Notes: generated by a model from the letters alone, not told the origin. A stretch of DNA of 14,177 nt from WTJD01 sp964225175 (GCA_964225175.1 CAXQNK010000083.1:1-14177), one strand, 5' to 3'. Shown: positions 1 through 6,709, counted from the first letter of the stretch. Translations and numbers: made by a program.

Positions 1-358
1 TCACGCTGAGATAGCGATCCCCCATGTCCGGGATGGTGATCGTCGCCCCTGCCGAGGCATCGATGACCGCGGCGCTGTAAACCGTATCCTGGTTCATCCT
101 GACGACGGTCTGGTTGTTCAGATCAAAAGCACCAATGGGGAAATGAAAAAAAGTATTCATTCCCACAAGCTTGGTGATGTTGTGGAAGGCCAGGTCGGAT
201 TCCGCGACTTTGTAATTTTCTTCGGTGACAGGGATCAGCGCGGGTGCTGCATCAGCCTGCTCCGCGGATTCTTCCGAAGGCGCGGGCGCGGGCTGCTCCG
301 CGCATGCCGCCAGTCCGAGCACAATTCCTAGCGCAAAAATCCATGGCTTGCTTTTCAT
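1..358 (-). CDS. DUF1254-family lipoprotein, N-terminal part (runs off left edge)
   Basis: An open minus-strand frame starts at an ATG at 358 and continues without a stop to base 1, giving about 119 residues. The N-terminus is a lipoprotein signal: a basic start, a hydrophobic core and the lipobox LAAC with the lipidated Cys at residue 19. A linker rich in Ala, Pro and Glu follows. After it comes sequence typical of the DUF1254 N-terminal domain: a conserved-looking segment around NQDTVYSAAV, then a stretch ending IPDMGDRYLSV. The DUF1254 motif N-x-DT-(L/V)-YS followed by a PD-x-GDRY segment is the reason for the call. The family's biochemical role is not well defined; members are often exported and paired with DUF1214. 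The C-terminal part lies outside the window, so domain completeness cannot be judged. I am fairly sure of the family and of the lipoprotein anchor, and have no functional claim. Confidence 0.8.
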   Translation of the reverse strand, partial: MKSKPWIFALGIVLGLAACAEQPAPAPSEESAEQADAAPALIPVTEENYKVAESDLAFHNITKLVGMNTFFHFPIGAFDLNNQTVVRMNQDTVYSAAVIDASAGATITIPDMGDRYLSV

Positions 359-491
359 AGGTCACAGTTCCTTGGGTATAAATTATTCGCATATTGTACA
401 CAGTCATTCCGTCGAATCGTTCCTAAATCTTTCAGGTTTTCGTAGCCCCACAGGGTGACCCGTCGGAGACCAGACTTGTCGGCTGGGGCAG

Positions 492-513
492 AGGGATAAC
501 TCGGGCTATCCCT
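492..513. repeat. Inverted repeat, 7-bp arms, 8-base loop
   Basis: AGGGATA at 492-498 is exactly complementary to TATCCCT at 507-513, with an 8-base loop. No T-run follows on either strand, so it is not a standard intrinsic terminator. It could be a protein-binding site or part of a decayed repeat; the sequence does not decide. Confidence 0.4.
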
Positions 514-662
514 GCCCTCGCCCTTTGGGCTAGATGCCGAGCGCGCGGTCTCGTTCAAAATTGTTCCAGACAATTATGTTGAACCCCGTTGGCCCGCGGC
601 CAACAGCGTTTTCATCCGCATCTCGCCTCAACAAAATACGAACCCCAGAGACCCCAAACTTG

Positions 663-686
663 TTCCGCTTTCGGCCAAAAGGGAAC
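663..686. repeat. Short palindromic repeat, copy A (degenerate)
   Basis: The sequence TTCCGCTTTCGGCCAAAAGG plus the bases after it resembles the clearest copy at 3330-3354. It shares CCGCTT, a central GGCC and a purine-rich second arm. Arm pairing is imperfect here. It lies in the gap upstream of the gene starting at 798. Confidence 0.45.
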
Positions 687-797
687 CTTTTGCATTCGGT
701 CAACAGCCAGCTGCTGTAACGCGACCACTCTGATTTTTCCTCTCCTTCAACTAAATTGAAGGTATGCGAGCATTGGTTCCGCATTCGGAGATGTTTA

Positions 798-1241
798 ATG
801 AACGCAATTGCGAGAAATATCGTGGCTTTGCTCTTTGTGTCCCTGCCCATTTGTTTTCAGGTACAAGCAGGAGAAGAACTGATTGATGAAGATGTGCTTG
901 CCGACATTGGTTTGAAAATCGTTCAAGAGGAAAAAGTGCTGGGGGCTTATCACGTCCAAAGCTGGAAGGTTATCAACAAGCAGGCCGTGATCCTGGAAGG
1001 TGAACCACAGAGAACTTTCCTGGTGGAACTCAAAAAGCCCTGTGATTCCCTTCTAGAGGCCAAGGAAATCCATTGGAGCGCCCCTGTCCCCGGAGGGGAA
1101 GTCAGTGCAGTTGAAGGTGACTCGATAAAGGTGTGGACCGATTCTCCACAATCTGGACAAGGATTTCGCGGTGGACGATGCCGGATTGGCGCAATCTACC
1201 GCCTGGAAAGAATCGGCGAACAGGCAGCTTCCCAGAATTGA
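798..1241 (+). CDS. Small exported protein, DUF6491-like
   Basis: This encodes a 147-residue protein with a cleavable signal peptide of about 25 residues (hydrophobic core IVALLFVSLPICF, then QVQA before GEEL). I chose the ATG at 798 over the in-frame ATG at 756 because CGGAG lies 7 bases upstream and because the signal peptide then starts at the N-terminus. The mature part has two cysteines, in KKPCDSLLEA and GGRCRIGAIYRL. The overall pattern is a Trp-containing strand, a strand with a leucine-rich FLVELKKPC, a D-x-I-x-V segment and a C-terminal C-x-IGAIYRL. It resembles the DUF6491 family of small proteobacterial periplasmic proteins, for which no function is known. A disulphide between the cysteines is my inference. 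It stands alone, flanked by long non-coding gaps and degenerate repeats, in an AT-richer stretch. Confidence 0.65.
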   Translation: MNAIARNIVALLFVSLPICFQVQAGEELIDEDVLADIGLKIVQEEKVLGAYHVQSWKVINKQAVILEGEPQRTFLVELKKPCDSLLEAKEIHWSAPVPGGEVSAVEGDSIKVWTDSPQSGQGFRGGRCRIGAIYRLERIGEQAASQN

Positions 1242-1274
1242 TCGAGCATCCGTAAGTCGGATATAGCAATAGCG

Positions 1275-1299
1275 AACCGTTTCTGGCCGATAGGGGGAC
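1275..1299. repeat. Short palindromic repeat, copy B (degenerate)
   Basis: CCGTTTCTGGCCGATAGG and its flanks match the core of the copy at 3330-3354 (CCGCTTCTGGCCGAAAGC) with a few changes. The arms no longer pair perfectly. It lies just downstream of the small exported protein gene, in a 278-base gap before the CotH-like gene that otherwise shows nothing I can name. Confidence 0.5.
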
Positions 1300-1519
1300 T
1301 TTCGTTTATGCACCCTTCCGGCCATTAGGGTTACTAACAGTTAAGCCAATAGTCTGGCTGGAGTGCTCTATATACCGAAGTTTGTTCCACCAACTGTCAT
1401 TACTTCCAGTGGCAATCTGGACGCAATAGAGTCACACTTAAAAACTTGAAGTTGGGCATTCTAGGCTCTGTTCCCACAGCTTCTTTTCTCAAGAATGCGA
1501 TTTGCAAGGGAGATCCACC

Positions 1520-3163
1520 ATGGCTATCCGATTACACTTTGGACGCTATTTAAATATATTCCTGACGGTTGGGCTTTGCGCGTCAGTTCAAGCTCAAACT
1601 GTGCCGGATTGGCCAGACCTATATGATCCTTTCAGCCTCTATAGCCTTCACGTCGAAACAGTAAACGCGTCCGATTTCGAAATTATTCGAGCTGACACAA
1701 CATACGATATCGAAGTCCCTGCCTGGTTCTGGGCCGAGAATGAAGAGCCCATTCTTGTCTCGATTCGGCGCAAGTCCGCAAGTGCTTTACCTAATGAACT
1801 CGACCCAAACAAGAAGGTCAGCTACAAGATCGATATCAACGAGTATCACGATGATCCGGACGATGTGGATATCTGTGTTGATGTTCCGGGAATAACGGAA
1901 GGCTGTGTTTCCAAGTGGAAAGGTATCAAAAAACTCAGCCTCGAAAATGGAGATGATCAGGATGTGGCTCAGGAAGGCGTCGCCTGGTATTTGCACCGCT
2001 TGGCCAGAGAGTCCGGCCTCAATTACGAAACCGGTCTCGCTTCATGGGTCAAGCTCTACATTAACGGCCAATATCAGGGCGTTTACGTCAACGTTGAACA
2101 GCCAGACAAGCAGCTCCTGAAGAACCGGGGGATGTGGGAGCCAATAGGTGACACCTGGTTGACCAAGATGAGCGACCAGTATGAACCGGAACCTAAAGAG
2201 GGTCCGGAGGATGAATCCGGGATACCAAGCCCGACATCAGAGGCGCTATGTTTTGCGCCGTTTGTTGACCACGGTAAGTGCGCGACACCGTCAGATTTCA
2301 AGGACCAGTTGAATCAACGCATCAACATGGAGGGCATGTTGACCTTTGGTGCGGTGACGGCTTTGCACTACTCACCCGATGATCTTTTTGCCAAGGGTAA
2401 GAACTTCTATTACGTGGATCAGGCGGATGGCCTCAATCCAGGCTGGAAGCGTCAATATCTGCAGTGGGATCTGGACTCGGCTTTCGGCTCAATGGACCCC
2501 AACCGCAGTATGTACCGAACTGGGCGCGGCAAACTCAATCAGTATGAGAAAGCCCTGGTGGATGATGAGACCGATCCGTTTCGGGACGAATACAACGAGA
2601 TCATCAGATTTCTGATTGAAGGGGATTTTCCCGTTTTTGATCCTGAGCAGCTCGCCCTCGATATGCAGGCGTTCGAGACTTTATTAAGTGACGCTCTGGC
2701 GGAAGATCCGAACAGCAAGGGTGCGGCAGGGAGTTTTGCCACAATGGCCGAATACTTCCCGCTGCGGATTGCCTCGATGAAGGATCAATTACCCGCAGCG
2801 CCACCGCCACCGCCTGGTGTAGGTGACATACATGTGGGCGACATCGATGGCGTCGCCACACCAGCAAGCCAGAATAACTGGGTCGCAACCGTAACCATAT
2901 CTGTCCATGATCACCAGGAGGTGGGAGTTTCGGGTGCCCTGGTAACTGGGACTTGGAGCAATGGAATTTCCGGTGAGATATCTTGTTCTACGTTGTCCTC
3001 TGGACAGTGTGAACTTTCAGCGAATGTCACTAAAAAGCGATTCAAGAAAGTCAGCTTTTCAGTGACGTCCGTGAGCTTGAATGGCTACACATACGAGTCT
3101 TCTCAGAACCATGATGATGACGGTAGTAGTAACGGGACCTCGATCACGATTAACAGGCCCTAG
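1520..3163 (+). CDS. Exported CotH-kinase-family protein with C-terminal Ig-like domain
   Basis: The protein has 547 residues from the ATG at 1520. GGGAG stands 8 bases before that ATG, whereas a TTG 18 bases upstream has no such support. Residues 1-26 form a signal peptide (FLTVGLCASVQA). Residues about 35-420 match the CotH kinase fold: an arginine-rich strand SIRRKSAS, GIKKLSL, then KLYINGQYQGVYVNVEQ, which is a family hallmark, and a later YLQWDLDSAFG block whose acidic residues resemble the metal-binding part of the active site. CotH of Bacillus phosphorylates spore-coat proteins; homologues in non-spore-formers are exported and mostly uncharacterised. A proline run (PPPPPG, about residues 428-433) leads to a domain of about 110 residues beginning GDIHVGDIDG and ending in NHDDDGSSNGTSITI, with an Ig-like beta pattern and one Cys pair. 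An exported kinase acting on a surface or periplasmic protein is inference. Confidence 0.85.
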   Translation: MAIRLHFGRYLNIFLTVGLCASVQAQTVPDWPDLYDPFSLYSLHVETVNASDFEIIRADTTYDIEVPAWFWAENEEPILVSIRRKSASALPNELDPNKKVSYKIDINEYHDDPDDVDICVDVPGITEGCVSKWKGIKKLSLENGDDQDVAQEGVAWYLHRLARESGLNYETGLASWVKLYINGQYQGVYVNVEQPDKQLLKNRGMWEPIGDTWLTKMSDQYEPEPKEGPEDESGIPSPTSEALCFAPFVDHGKCATPSDFKDQLNQRINMEGMLTFGAVTALHYSPDDLFAKGKNFYYVDQADGLNPGWKRQYLQWDLDSAFGSMDPNRSMYRTGRGKLNQYEKALVDDETDPFRDEYNEIIRFLIEGDFPVFDPEQLALDMQAFETLLSDALAEDPNSKGAAGSFATMAEYFPLRIASMKDQLPAAPPPPPGVGDIHVGDIDGVATPASQNNWVATVTISVHDHQEVGVSGALVTGTWSNGISGEISCSTLSSGQCELSANVTKKRFKKVSFSVTSVSLNGYTYESSQNHDDDGSSNGTSITINRP

Positions 3164-3221
3164 AGAGGATGACACAAAGCCATTTGTTTCCGGTTTTGGT
3201 CACCATCTGAGAGAAGTAGGC

Positions 3222-3248
3222 AAAGCCCCGCTTAACGGCGGGGCTTTT
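3222..3248 (+). terminator. Intrinsic terminator after the CotH-like gene
   Basis: A 10-bp perfect stem (AAAGCCCCGC / GCGGGGCTTT) with a TTAACG loop runs straight into a T-run, 59 bases after the CotH-like stop codon. The A-run on the other side means it could also act on the minus strand, but the plus-strand gene is the obvious user. Confidence 0.9.
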
Positions 3249-3329
3249 CTGTCTTAGCGAATAGCGTTATCGATTTAGCCGAGGGTTGGGTCAGATTCTA
3301 TTTCTGGCCAAGCCATTCGTTGGCTCTTT

Positions 3330-3354
3330 GACCGCTTCTGGCCGAAAGCGGAAC
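3330..3354. repeat. Short palindromic repeat, copy C (best preserved)
   Basis: CCGCTT and AAGCGG form a perfect 6-bp stem around CTGGCCGA. This is the cleanest of at least three, possibly four, related sequences between 660 and 3430. It is not next to a T-run and is not a terminator. It may belong to the REP-like or short extragenic repeats of Gammaproteobacteria; that is inference. Confidence 0.6.
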
Positions 3355-3401
3355 TATGGAGGCCAAAAATTTTCCGAAAAATATTTTCAAGGAAAGTACA
3401 G

Positions 3402-3424
3402 GATCACTTCTGGGTCAAAATACC
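3402..3424. repeat. Possible fourth repeat copy, strongly degenerate
   Basis: GATCACTTCTGGGTCAAAAT shares GA-C-CTTCTGG and the following AAA with copy C, 50 bases further on, but the arms do not pair. It may be a decayed copy or chance similarity. Confidence 0.25.
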
Positions 3425-3601
3425 CTGACCGCATAAGCGGATCACTATTTGAGGATAGCGGGACTCCTGCCTGAATAAGGGGGGCAGGGTTGGCGAAAGG
3501 TAGCTCCGGAATTGAGCGCACTCAGCTCGACCGGCATTCCATAGTTCATAGACGATCTGAGCTTTGACCTAATAGTCGAACAAGTAGGGAACAGTGTAGG
3601 G

Positions 3602-3626
3602 AAAAAAGCCTCTGATATCAGAGGCT
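3602..3626 (-). terminator. Intrinsic terminator of the rplM-rpsI-tRNA-Gln unit
   Basis: The 20-base sequence AGCCTCTGATATCAGAGGCT is a perfect palindrome, and on the minus strand it is followed by a T-run. It sits about 40 bases after the 3' end of the tRNA and has no other minus-strand gene to serve. Confidence 0.9.
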
Positions 3627-3667
3627 CAATTCAATATATCTAACTTATTGATTTATATACCAAAATT

Positions 3668-3741
3668 TGGCTGGGGGAGAGGGATTCGAACCCCCGCTGG
3701 CGGAGTCAGAGTCCGCAGTCCTACCACTAGACGATCCCCCA
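3668..3741 (-). tRNA. tRNA-Gln (anticodon CTG)
   Basis: The minus strand folds as a complete 74-base cloverleaf. The acceptor arm TGGGGGA pairs with TCCCCCA, followed by discriminator G and an encoded CCA. The anticodon stem GCGGA/TCCGC carries the loop CTCTGAC, giving anticodon CTG and thus glutamine. The T-arm carries GGTTCGAAT. The weak first U-A pair of the acceptor is typical of glutamine tRNAs. The gene starts only 20 bases after the rpsI stop codon with no terminator between, so it is probably processed from the ribosomal-protein transcript. Confidence 0.95.
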
Positions 3742-3761
3742 GTGGTATCTGTCCAGACTGA

Positions 3762-4154
3762 TCAGCGCTTACTGTATTGGGTGGCTTTGCGAGCCTTGTG
3801 CAGCCCTACCTTCTTGCGCTCGACTTCGCGCGCATCCCGGGTCAGGAGCCCGGCTTTGCGCAACGTCTGACGAAGCTCCTCATCATACTCGAGCAGCGCC
3901 CGTGACAAACCCAGGCGAATGGCGCCAGCCTGTCCGGTCATGCCGCCGCCACTTACGGTCGCCTTGATGTCAAACATTTCCGTGAGTTCGGTGCGTTCCA
4001 GCGGTTGCCGTACGATCATGCAGGCCGTTTCACGACCGAAGAATTCATCCAGCGGGCGTTGATTGACCATGATGCGTCCCGTGCCCTTGGTCAGGTACAC
4101 GCGGGCCTTGGATGATTTGCGACGGCCTGTGCCGTAATACTGTTCGCTTGCCAT
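3762..4154 (-). CDS. rpsI: 30S ribosomal protein S9
   Basis: This is a 130-residue protein, the normal bacterial S9 length. It shows the N-terminal GTGRRKSSKARVYL, the central VSGGGMTGQAGAIRLGLSRAL and the C-terminal basic tail ending SKR, which in S9 reaches the tRNA anticodon region at the P site of the small subunit. A CGGAA sequence lies 12 bases before the ATG. It follows rplM by 33 bases, the standard pairing, and is followed by tRNA-Gln, so the three are likely one transcript from the promoter upstream of rplM. Nothing is unusual in the protein itself. Confidence 0.98.
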   Translation of the reverse strand: MASEQYYGTGRRKSSKARVYLTKGTGRIMVNQRPLDEFFGRETACMIVRQPLERTELTEMFDIKATVSGGGMTGQAGAIRLGLSRALLEYDEELRQTLRKAGLLTRDAREVERKKVGLHKARKATQYSKR

Positions 4155-4187
4155 AGTTGTTTATTCCGTAATCGTTTAACCGGTAGC

Positions 4188-4616
4188 TCAGAGCTCAAGC
4201 GGCGCGGGCTGCTGCGCGGCGTGCGGATGTTCAGGGCCCGCATACACGTGCAGTTTCTTGAACATCGCCCGACCCAGGGGGTTCTTGGGCAACATGCCCT
4301 TGACCGCTGTCTGGATAGCGCGTTCCGGATGCGTTTCCAGCAAACGTCCCAGGCTGATGGACTTCAGATTACCAATGTAACCGGTATGCCGATGATAAAA
4401 CTTGTCATCCTGCTTTTTGCCGGTCACCTTGATTTTCTCCGCATTGACCACGACGATGTGGTCGCCGGTATCCATGTGCGGGGTGTAGGTCGGCTTGTGT
4501 TTGCCACGCAAACGGTGTGCCAGCTCAGTGGCCAGCCTGCCAAGTGTCTTGTCGGTCGCATCCACCAGGTGCCACTCGCGCCTGATGTCCTGCGGTTTTG
4601 CAGTAAAGGTCTTCAT
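4188..4616 (-). CDS. rplM: 50S ribosomal protein L13
   Basis: This is a 142-residue protein of standard L13 length. Recognisable parts are the N-terminal KTFTAKPQDIRREWHLVDA, then LGRLATELAHRLRGKHKPTYTPH, DHIVVVNAEKIKVTGKK, the YHRHTGYIGNLKS segment and KGMLPKNPLGRAMFKKLHVYAG. L13 is an early-assembly protein of the large subunit. The gene leads the rplM-rpsI unit. It has a well-formed promoter 57-85 bases upstream of its ATG and a short leader with a 6-bp hairpin, an arrangement that suits growth-rate control and autogenous control by L13, which is known in E. coli. Whether this leader is the L13 target is inference. Confidence 0.98.
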   Translation of the reverse strand: MKTFTAKPQDIRREWHLVDATDKTLGRLATELAHRLRGKHKPTYTPHMDTGDHIVVVNAEKIKVTGKKQDDKFYHRHTGYIGNLKSISLGRLLETHPERAIQTAVKGMLPKNPLGRAMFKKLHVYAGPEHPHAAQQPAPLEL

Positions 4617-4635
4617 GTCTGCTTACTCTCGAAAC

Positions 4636-4650
4636 CCGGCACCATGCCGG
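4636..4650 (-). promoter_or_regulatory. Hairpin in the rplM leader, possible L13 operator
   Basis: CCGGCA and TGCCGG form a perfect 6-bp stem with a 3-base loop, lying 20-34 bases before the rplM start codon in the predicted 50-base leader. The E. coli rplM leader is known to mediate repression by L13; equivalence here is inferred from position only. Confidence 0.45.
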
Positions 4651-4672
4651 AGGGTCGGGGTGAAGGGCGGAA

Positions 4673-4701
4673 ATTCTACTGATTTCGACGCCGTGATTCA
4701 A
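4673..4701 (-). promoter_or_regulatory. sigma70 promoter of rplM-rpsI
   Basis: On the minus strand, TTGAAT (4696-4701) and TAGAAT (4673-4678) stand exactly 17 bases apart. The bases after the -10 read TTCCGCCC, a GC-rich discriminator of the kind associated with stringent control of ribosomal genes. The -35 box lies just after the stop codon of the upstream ferredoxin gene. Confidence 0.8.
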
Positions 4702-4704
4702 CCG

Positions 4705-5037
4705 TTATGCGTCGGTTTTATTCGATAGCCTCAGCCGCTCGACCGGTTCGCCGCGCAGCAAGTGGGAATCAATGATCTCGTCGAGGTCTTCCTCATCCAC
4801 GTAGGTGTACCAGGTTCCTTCCGGATAAATGACGCAAGTCGGGCCCTCCTCACAGCGATCCAGACAACCGGCCTTGTTCACCCTGATGCGTCCCGCCCCA
4901 TGCATACCGAGCGCCTTGACACGTCGTTTGGCATAGGCCGCCAGCTCGGTTGAACCACATTGATTACAGGAAGGGCGCGACGCGCCCTCCCCTCGGTCGT
5001 TGATGCACATGAACATGTGGCGTTCGTAGTAAGGCAT
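4705..5037 (-). CDS. Thioredoxin-like 2Fe-2S ferredoxin
   Basis: This is a 110-residue protein starting MPYYERHMFMC at 5037; the frame is open further upstream, but that extension overlaps the DUF481 gene and is unlike the family. The cysteines at residues 11, 24 and/or 27, 58 and 62 match the spaced C...C...C-x3-C pattern of thioredoxin-fold 2Fe-2S ferredoxins, with the typical block RVNKAGCLDRCEEGP followed by VIYPEGTWYTYV. Such proteins carry one 2Fe-2S cluster and move electrons in the cytoplasm; the partner is unknown. The extra Cys at 27 and 68 leave the exact second ligand open. The gene lies 22 bases after the stop codon of the DUF481 gene and just before the rplM promoter, in the same direction as both. 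Confidence 0.9.
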   Translation of the reverse strand: MPYYERHMFMCINDRGEGASRPSCNQCGSTELAAYAKRRVKALGMHGAGRIRVNKAGCLDRCEEGPTCVIYPEGTWYTYVDEEDLDEIIDSHLLRGEPVERLRLSNKTDA

Positions 5038-5059
5038 GTCTGAAACCCGGGACCCCTGG

Positions 5060-5794
5060 TTAGAAATTGTAAACCAGGTTGACCGTGGTCTTGGTATCCG
5101 TCTTCTCAGAATCGCCCGGCGGCACCTTGGTGTTGTTACGCACTTCAAAGCCGAGCTTGATGGCGAAGGCGTCACTCATCGCGACACCCAGTCCCGTGTT
5201 GAATTGCGTGAAGGTGTTTTCTTCTCCGGTTTCCACCAGGATGCGATTGTTCCAGTTTGTGTTATCGGTGATGGACCAGGTGTCATCCAGTACCAGTCGG
5301 ACGATCCCGTCACTTGAACTGGCACCCGACTCGCGCTCAGTCAGGTCGCGGTAACCCGCACCGATTTCACCTTTGAGCAGGTGCCGATCGCTCTTGATCA
5401 GCTCGCGACCATAACCTGCCGTGATCGACATCTGCGGGTCATAACTGCCGAATTTGTCGGCATCCCAACGCAGTGCACCGAAGAGGTAACTGCTCTCGGA
5501 GAGTTTTCGGTCACTCTGGAATTCGAACTGGTAACGCTCGTTGTCCTTGTCACCATTCTCGGATGTCATCAGCGCCGATCCAAACAGGCGGTGACGCCAG
5601 AGTTTCCCCTCGCGAATGAATTCCAGGTTGAAATTTAGCGCCTGGCTATCCGTGTTCCCCGTGGTGCTGACAAAACCGAATTCCCCTTTACCCGTCCAAC
5701 CTCTCGGCGGAGCATCCTCCTCATCTTGGGCTGCCGCCCACGGGGTTAACAAGGTGCTGACAGCCAGCACATAACAGGATGATTTGAAGTTCAT
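5060..5794 (-). CDS. DUF481 (YdiY-like) outer-membrane protein
   Basis: This is a 244-residue protein with a signal peptide of about 22 residues (VLAVSTLLTPWAAA, then QDEED). The mature chain alternates polar and aromatic residues as in a beta-barrel. It opens with GWTGKGEFGFVSTTGNTDSQ, the usual DUF481 entry motif, and ends in VNLVYNF, with the terminal Phe expected of outer-membrane barrels. E. coli YdiY, a salt-induced outer-membrane protein, is the best-known relative; the substrate and role of the family are unclear. AAAGGAG lies 8 bases before the ATG, a strong ribosome binding site. The ferredoxin gene follows after 22 bases, so the two may share a transcript. Confidence 0.9.
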   Translation of the reverse strand: MNFKSSCYVLAVSTLLTPWAAAQDEEDAPPRGWTGKGEFGFVSTTGNTDSQALNFNLEFIREGKLWRHRLFGSALMTSENGDKDNERYQFEFQSDRKLSESSYLFGALRWDADKFGSYDPQMSITAGYGRELIKSDRHLLKGEIGAGYRDLTERESGASSSDGIVRLVLDDTWSITDNTNWNNRILVETGEENTFTQFNTGLGVAMSDAFAIKLGFEVRNNTKVPPGDSEKTDTKTTVNLVYNF

Positions 5795-5865
5795 GAGACT
5801 CGCTCCTTTAATGCGTCCGTGTAATGAATCGGGCGAGTCATGTTTCCCCCCCGCTCGATCCGATG

Positions 5866-5894
5866 TTTATGGTGTCAAACTGTGTAAAATTCAA
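5866..5894 (-). promoter_or_regulatory. Possible promoter of the DUF481 gene
   Basis: On the minus strand TTGAAT (5889-5894) stands 17 bases from CATAAA (5866-5871), about 70 bases before the ATG. The -10 is only a partial match, so this is a candidate only. Confidence 0.3.
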
Positions 5895-5967
5895 TGTCTG
5901 GAGCGCAGCGCCAGACAAGCTGACGAGCTGCGGGACATTGGTTACACATGCATAGGGCCTTGAGCGT

Positions 5968-6618
5968 ATGGATTCGAGCGCACGTCAATACTCCCTGCTG
6001 GATGTCCTCATCCACCGGATCGATGAGGCCTTGCGCCTGTCCTCGGGCATTGCGCCTAAGCCTGAGCGCGCCAATCCGGCCGGTGACTTGCCGGATTGCG
6101 CATTGGACGATGCAAGCCGCGATCACGTGGCCGGGTTGATGCGAATCAATCATGCGGGTGAAATCTGTGCCCAGGCACTGTATGCGGGCCAGGCCGTCAC
6201 GGCCCGCAACCCTCAGGTCAGGAAAGACATGGAATCGGCATCACGTGAGGAGATCGATCATCTCGCCTGGTGCCAGGACCGGCTCGAGGAACTGGACAGC
6301 CACCCCAGCCTGCTCAATCCGCTCTGGTACGCGGGCTCATTCGCCATTGGCGCACTGGCGGGTGCGGCGGGCGACGGCTGGAGCCTGGGGTTCCTGAAAG
6401 AAACCGAGAACCAGGTCGAGGCGCACCTGCAAGACCACCTGGAACGGCTCCCTGAAGAGGACCTCAGGAGCCAGGCCATCATCGACCAGATGAAAACGGA
6501 CGAGGCCAAGCACGCCAACATGGCCGCCGAAGCGGGAGCTCACGAATTACCCGAGCCAATTCGGAATCTGATGCGACTCACCGCCCAACTGATGAAAACG
6601 GTCGCCTACCGAATCTGA
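5968..6618 (+). CDS. coq7: Coq7-type 2-polyprenyl-3-methyl-6-methoxy-1,4-benzoquinol hydroxylase
   Basis: This 216-residue protein is the diiron hydroxylase that adds the last ring hydroxyl in ubiquinone synthesis, at the cytoplasmic membrane face. The diiron ligands are visible: E65 in INHAGEICAQALY, E95 and H98 in REEIDHLAW, E147 in KETENQVEAH, and E179 and H182 in TDEAKH. The blocks HPSLLNPLWYAGSFAIGALA and GDGWSLGF form the membrane-facing part. Length and N-terminus (QYSLLDVLIHRIDEAL) agree with proteobacterial Coq7, so the ATG at 5968 is a good start although its ribosome binding site is weak (TTGAG). E. coli uses the unrelated flavoprotein UbiF for this step; the presence of Coq7 fits the Pseudomonas-like branch of Gammaproteobacteria. 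It stands divergent from the DUF481 gene. Confidence 0.97.
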   Translation: MDSSARQYSLLDVLIHRIDEALRLSSGIAPKPERANPAGDLPDCALDDASRDHVAGLMRINHAGEICAQALYAGQAVTARNPQVRKDMESASREEIDHLAWCQDRLEELDSHPSLLNPLWYAGSFAIGALAGAAGDGWSLGFLKETENQVEAHLQDHLERLPEEDLRSQAIIDQMKTDEAKHANMAAEAGAHELPEPIRNLMRLTAQLMKTVAYRI

Positions 6619-6683
6619 ACACCAGGGAACGGCTGAATTCATACCGCACCCCGAGACCGCGTCGGCCATATTCAAGGCCCCCC

Positions 6684-6709
6684 CTCAGCCATCGAACCAC
6701 CGGGCTGAG
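6684..6709. repeat. Inverted repeat downstream of coq7
   Basis: CTCAGCC (6684-6690) pairs with GGCTGAG (6703-6709) over a 12-base loop. It follows coq7 by 66 bases but has no T-run, so it is at best an imperfect terminator. Confidence 0.3.

Larger units (their letters stand above)
359..797. other. Non-coding gap with a hairpin and one repeat copy
   Basis: This 439-base stretch separates the divergently transcribed DUF1254-type gene and the small exported protein gene. Short frames on both strands look unlike proteins and lack ribosome binding sites. It contains a 7-bp hairpin at 492-513 (AGGGATA/TATCCCT) and a degenerate copy of a short palindromic repeat at 663-686, both listed separately. 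Promoters for both flanking genes should lie here, but I see no convincing -35/-10 pair. Confidence 0.6.
3249..3601. other. Non-coding gap between two facing terminators
   Basis: About 350 bases lie between the plus-strand CotH terminator and the minus-strand tRNA terminator. No credible gene is present; a 62-residue frame at 3286-3474 has no family features. The stretch holds the best repeat copy (3330-3354), a weaker one (3402-3424), a fragment TTTCTGGCC at 3301-3309 and a small CCGC/GCGG hairpin at 3429-3440. Confidence 0.6.

Noticed and set aside
1053..1325. 90-residue minus-strand frame across the end of the small exported gene
   Set aside because: It is antisense to a gene with a good ribosome binding site and signal peptide, and its translation resembles no protein family.
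359..1500. Integron cassette with attC-like sites around the small exported gene
   Set aside because: GTTAAGC near 1339 fits the loose GTTRRRY box, but there is no matching partner box, no attC-length palindrome and no integrase. Seven degenerate bases occur by chance.
3286..3474. 62-residue plus-strand frame in the gap before tRNA-Gln
   Set aside because: It has no ribosome binding site, crosses the palindromic repeats and has low-complexity, non-protein-like sequence.
5038..5175. N-terminal extension of the ferredoxin frame
   Set aside because: The extra 46 residues overlap the end of the DUF481 gene, are Arg/Pro-rich, and the MPYYERHMF start matches the family.
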